Assembly: GCA_902787955.1 (NCBI GenBank)
Contig: CADAIJ010000009.1
Location: forward strand, 16,730 to 80,729
Length of the DNA: 64,000 bases
Reading direction: 5' to 3'
DNA from: an uncultured Erysipelotrichaceae bacterium
Lineage (GTDB): Bacteria > Bacillota_I > Bacilli_A > RFN20 > CAG-826
Positions 61,085 through 64,000 of the stretch are shown here, piece by piece. Made by a program: the position numbers and the translations under genes. The notes below the pieces were generated by a model that saw only the letters and a list, made by a program, of their open reading frames with translations, was not told the DNA's origin and did not search any database. Each line of letters begins with the position of its first letter. The stretch's first letter is position 1.

Positions 61085-61173
61085 GTTTGTATTTTCCTTC
61101 TTATTTAATGTAGTTATTTTAACAAAGAATATCCTTATTTAGTAGAAAAATATTTTTCTAATGTTAATTTTTT

Positions 61174-61215
61174 TAATAGGAAGTCAATCGTTTGGGAAAA
61201 ATAGTTCCATTTTAT
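61174..61215. repeat. Intergenic imperfect palindrome, copy E (half)
   Basis: AATAGGAAGTCAATCG arm plus TTTGGGAAAAATAGTTCCA core, between the divergent glgB and ackA genes. Same family as copies A-D. Confidence 0.7.
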
Positions 61216-61271
61216 GCAATTGTAAATTGGGAATAATATGTCTTATAATTTTTGTGTCTAAGGAGAAAAAT

Positions 61272-62471
61272 ATGGCAAAAGTTATGGCGGTTAACGCTGG
61301 TAGTTCCAGCTTAAAATTTAAATTATATGAAATGCCTGAAGAAAAGGTTTTATGTTCCGGTAACGCTGAAAGAATCGGCTGGGAAGATGCAATCTTTGGT
61401 ATTAAATGGGGAGATCAAAGTGAAAAGACAGTTCTTCCAATTTTAGACCACGCTAGAGCAGTCGAACTTGTCGTTCAAGCTTTAATCGATAAAGGCATCA
61501 TCAAATCAATGGATGAAATTATCGCTGTTGGACACCGTATCGTTCAAGGTGGTAAATATTTCTCCCATAGTGAACTCTTCAATAAAGATACAGAAGACAA
61601 GATTGAATCATTAATTCCTCTTGCCCCACTTCATAATAAAGCACACTTAGTTGGCTTTAGAGCATTCAAGAAGATTCTTCCTAATGTTACTTCAGTAGCA
61701 GTATTTGATACTGCTTTCCATCAAACAATGGAACCACAAGACTATGTTTATCCAATCCCATATGAATACACCAAAAAGTATGATTGTAGAAGATATGGTG
61801 CGCATGGTACTTCACATAATTATTTAGCACAAAAAGCCACTGCTTATTTCGGTGGTAAAAACCCAAAAATTATTTCTTGTCACATCGGTTCCGGCGCTTC
61901 CATTACCGCGATTAAAGATGGTAAGTGTGTCGCTACATCAATGGGCTTAACACCTTTAGGTGGAATTATGATGGGTACAAGAACTGGTGATATTGATCCA
62001 TCCGTTATGAATTACCTTTGCAAATGCACTGGACTTAGCGTTGAAGAAATGTATCAAATTTTCAACAAGAAATCCGGCCTTTTAGGTGTTAGTGAAGTTT
62101 CTAATGATAGTAGAGATATCGCTAAAGCATGTGAGGAAGGAAATGAGCTTGCTTTACTTGCTGATAAGTTATTTATTAGACGTGTTGCTGACTTCATCGG
62201 ACAATATTTTGTCCGTTTAGGTGGCGCTGATATGATTATCTTCTCCGCTGGTATTGGTGAAAATAGCAGTGAATTTAGAGAAAAAATTGTCGATGAAATT
62301 GCACCAGCTTTACATGTTGAAATCGATAAAGAACTCAATAAAACAATCCATGGAAAAGAATGCTTAATTAGCACTCCAAATAGCGCTATGAAAATCGCTG
62401 TTATCCCAACCGATGAAGAGGTTATGATTGCTCGCGACGCATACTCTTTCTATTTAAAAGATAATAAATAA
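61272..62471 (+). CDS. ackA: Acetate kinase
   Basis: A protein of 399 aa starting MAKVMAVNAGSSSLKFKLYEM. ASKHA signatures: NAGSSSLKF, VFDTAFHQTM, YGAHGTSHNY, SCHIGSGASITAIKDGKCVATSMGLTPLGGIMMGTRTGDIDP and FSAGIGENS. It makes ATP from acetyl phosphate, the last step of acetate fermentation. AGGAG lies seven bases before the ATG; an upstream extension is not used. pta is not adjacent. Confidence 0.98.
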   Translation: MAKVMAVNAGSSSLKFKLYEMPEEKVLCSGNAERIGWEDAIFGIKWGDQSEKTVLPILDHARAVELVVQALIDKGIIKSMDEIIAVGHRIVQGGKYFSHSELFNKDTEDKIESLIPLAPLHNKAHLVGFRAFKKILPNVTSVAVFDTAFHQTMEPQDYVYPIPYEYTKKYDCRRYGAHGTSHNYLAQKATAYFGGKNPKIISCHIGSGASITAIKDGKCVATSMGLTPLGGIMMGTRTGDIDPSVMNYLCKCTGLSVEEMYQIFNKKSGLLGVSEVSNDSRDIAKACEEGNELALLADKLFIRRVADFIGQYFVRLGGADMIIFSAGIGENSSEFREKIVDEIAPALHVEIDKELNKTIHGKECLISTPNSAMKIAVIPTDEEVMIARDAYSFYLKDNK

Positions 62472-62496
62472 TTTAATATTATCGAACCTAGTTAAG

Positions 62497-62531
62497 AAAA
62501 CGCTTTCTTTAAGTAAAAGGGGCGTTTTTTC
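62497..62531 (+). terminator. Terminator of ackA
   Basis: AAAACGC loop GCGTTTTTT, with an inner CTTT/AAAG pairing. Confidence 0.78.
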
Positions 62532-62541
62532 TTTTTTTGTA

Positions 62542-62570
62542 TTGACTAATTTGGATTATCTACTTAACAT
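62542..62570 (+). promoter_or_regulatory. Promoter of the 62602 lipoprotein gene
   Basis: TTGACT (62542-62547), 17-base spacer, TAACAT (62565-62570), about 32 bases before the ATG. Confidence 0.65.
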
Positions 62571-62601
62571 AAGTTAACTTTTTTGAAAGGAGAAAACGAG
62601 T

Positions 62602-63885
62602 ATGAAAAAGAAATTATTCGGAATTGCCCCTGTTTGCTTATTAGCTGTCGTCGGTATGGCTAGTTGCGGAGGCGGAGGACAAGGTGGAGGCAATGAACCA
62701 AAGAACTTAAAAGAATTCATTGCACAATTCACTGTTGGACAAGAAATCTCTAGAACAGATGCCTTAAAAATCTTTGCTAGCCCACTTATTGAATCTAATG
62801 ACGCTAGTGTTACAAATGCTTCTCACACTTATAATTGCTATGAACCATATTGGGCATTAGCAGATGGTCAAGATGAAGAAGTTTATGAAAAGGCTGTTAA
62901 CAAATCTGCTATTACAGAAGAATTCCACAAATATAATGGCGGAATCTACACTACCGCAGTCGATTATGAAAGATATGGTTATGATAAATCCACAATCGTT
63001 GATCCAGACAAAGATGATGGTTTAGCCAAAGAACCAGTTAAATATGTTGGTAATGCTTATATCGAAGCAGATGATGAAAAGATTCAATATATTTACACTC
63101 AAAACGAAGATGCTAATGATCCATTCTCCTTTACGGATGAAGGTGACGCTGAAGATGAACGCTTAGAAATGCTTAATGAAGCTGGTGGTTTATCTGGTCA
63201 ATTATTACAAGGTATTGCTGATGTTAATGAAGCATTTGGTTATTATTCAACTAACTGGACAGATTTAACTTCTAAAGAAACATTCACCGCTGAAAAGCTT
63301 GAAAACGGTGGCTTTAGAATCGAATATAAAGGCGATCTTTGCATGAATCTTTATTCTGCTGAAAGACTCTGGGGTTGGACATACGCTAAAGATGATAAAG
63401 ATTATGAAAATCCATTATCACAAAAGACCGATAGATATAATGGTATCTATGTCGACCGTCGCATTTCCTTCCGTTACTTTGTCGAATTCGATCAAGATGG
63501 TTTCATTGCTAACGCTAGAACAATTTACTTCTCTTATTGGACAAACATCTTAAGAGATACAGAATATGATCCAACTGATCCAATTCCAAACTATCCATTA
63601 ACTGATGAAGAATCCGAAGCATTAAATAAGCCAGGAAGATTAGTGGTTCCAGAATATCTTTACGAAACCGATGAATCCGGTAATAAGAAAGAAATCAAGA
63701 ACCCATATACTGGTGAAAACTATGATGATTATCTCCCATACGAAGAAGACATCTTCGCAACTGATGGTAAAGATAATGGTGAATTCGCTGGTGAAGCTCC
63801 AGACGCAAGTGCTTATCGTCCACAAGATGGTAGTGATACCGGTGCTTGGATCAACGCTAAAGAATTATTCGAAGAAATCTTCTAA
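62602..63885 (+). CDS. Predicted surface lipoprotein
   Basis: A protein of 427 aa. Lipoprotein signal MKKKLFGIAPVCLLAVVGMASC with lipobox MASC (Cys22), a short Gly-rich linker (GGGGQGGGNEP), and an acidic Asp/Glu/Tyr-rich extracellular domain without a recognised family. Gly-rich linkers after the cysteine also mark the 50854 lipoprotein. Strong AAAGGAG site. Uniform codon use suggests a long-standing core surface protein. Confidence 0.75.
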   Translation: MKKKLFGIAPVCLLAVVGMASCGGGGQGGGNEPKNLKEFIAQFTVGQEISRTDALKIFASPLIESNDASVTNASHTYNCYEPYWALADGQDEEVYEKAVNKSAITEEFHKYNGGIYTTAVDYERYGYDKSTIVDPDKDDGLAKEPVKYVGNAYIEADDEKIQYIYTQNEDANDPFSFTDEGDAEDERLEMLNEAGGLSGQLLQGIADVNEAFGYYSTNWTDLTSKETFTAEKLENGGFRIEYKGDLCMNLYSAERLWGWTYAKDDKDYENPLSQKTDRYNGIYVDRRISFRYFVEFDQDGFIANARTIYFSYWTNILRDTEYDPTDPIPNYPLTDEESEALNKPGRLVVPEYLYETDESGNKKEIKNPYTGENYDDYLPYEEDIFATDGKDNGEFAGEAPDASAYRPQDGSDTGAWINAKELFEEIF

Positions 63886-63901
63886 TTAATCTAATTAAGT
63901 T

Positions 63902-63946
63902 AAGGGGCTGTTAAGAAACCTAAAAGGTGATTAAGCCCCTTTTTAA
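63902..63946 (+). terminator. Terminator of the 62602 lipoprotein gene
   Basis: AGGGGCT and AAGCCCCT enclose a 25-base loop, followed by TTTTTAATTT. A second hairpin TTAACAG-ATAAA-CTGTTAA (63961-63979) follows. The 14-mer CTGTTAAGAAACCT occurs both in the terminator loop (63908-63921) and beside the second hairpin (63973-63986). Confidence 0.75.
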
Positions 63947-64000
63947 TTTGCGTTTTAAACTTAACAGATAAACTGTTAAGAAACCTTTTTCTTCCTTTGA

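Noticed and set aside
63961..63986. Repeat or attachment site after the last lipoprotein gene
   Set aside because: The 14-mer repeat and TTAACAG palindrome fit a double terminator. The window ends too soon to judge anything larger.

Overview
The window is AT-rich, gene-dense chromosomal DNA from a low-GC Firmicutes/Tenericutes-type bacterium. It uses the standard code: TGA is a working stop in mutS2, the ygjP-like gene and a small division-cluster gene, and Trp is TGG. Three things point to the Mollicutes/RF39/Erysipelotrichia neighbourhood. The division cluster is mraZ-rsmH-(46-aa membrane protein)-ftsA-ftsZ, with none of the usual mur/pbp genes between rsmH and ftsA. The MraZ operator has the AAAGTGG-N3-AAAGTGG form known from mycoplasmas. 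ClpB lacks the N-domain and sits behind two CIRCE operators. Several SGC/ASC-type lipoproteins and lspA show a lipoprotein-rich surface. The species cannot be named from this.

Layout: 1-570 holds tRNA genes (Pro partial, Arg, Ala, Met). 570-2930 is a small accessory island next to tRNA-Met: an XRE regulator, a DUF4417 protein, a toxin-like protein and a probable immunity partner. 2940-5260 has a PTS-EIIC-like protein, an aquaporin and ACP. 5400-10134 is a compact minus-strand Tad-like pilus operon. 10300-18900 has valS with a T-box, engB, lon, tig, a repeat protein and glutathione peroxidase. 19100-21330 is clpB under CIRCE. 21370-28500 has membrane proteins, a DUF2130 protein, an antiporter, asnA and an ABC transporter. 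28650-29870 has a Nif11/double-glycine-leader peptide, a type III toxin-antitoxin locus and tRNA-Arg. 29890-37760 has uvrC, mutS2, an inserted-looking membrane gene, rnhC, rluD and lspA. 37760-44800 has ileS with a T-box and the ftsZ/ftsA/rsmH/mraZ cluster. 44990-50750 has yceD, pheT and pheS, an IS110-family element and an orphaned Phe T-box. 50850-64000 has a large lipoprotein, msrA, rRNA methylase, DUF523, CBS, a lipid kinase, glgP/glgB, ackA and another lipoprotein.

The most striking system is the IS110-family element at about 48940-50511. It lies between a complete Phe-specific T-box leader (50522-50720) and pheS. Removing it at a CT core rebuilds a perfect Shine-Dalgarno (GGAGG) for pheS directly after the T-box terminator. 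Its 5' non-coding region shows a two-loop bridge RNA. Both loops carry an identical CTTAGA apical hairpin loop. One loop is complementary to core plus target (TTTGGAG). The other holds the right-end sequence (TAGTTAGT) and a complement of core plus left end (ACAAG). Joining the two ends would make a TTGTTT-N17-TATTAT promoter. The element has therefore uncoupled pheST from phenylalanine-tRNA sensing, and its guide appears to read a Shine-Dalgarno-like sequence.

Other points of interest are a type III toxin-antitoxin locus with two 44-bp antitoxin repeats, an attenuator and a readable promoter; a minimal Tad locus in what looks like a wall-reduced lineage; a family of intergenic imperfect palindromes; and an AT-rich membrane gene bracketed by a 20-bp duplication of the mutS2 promoter.
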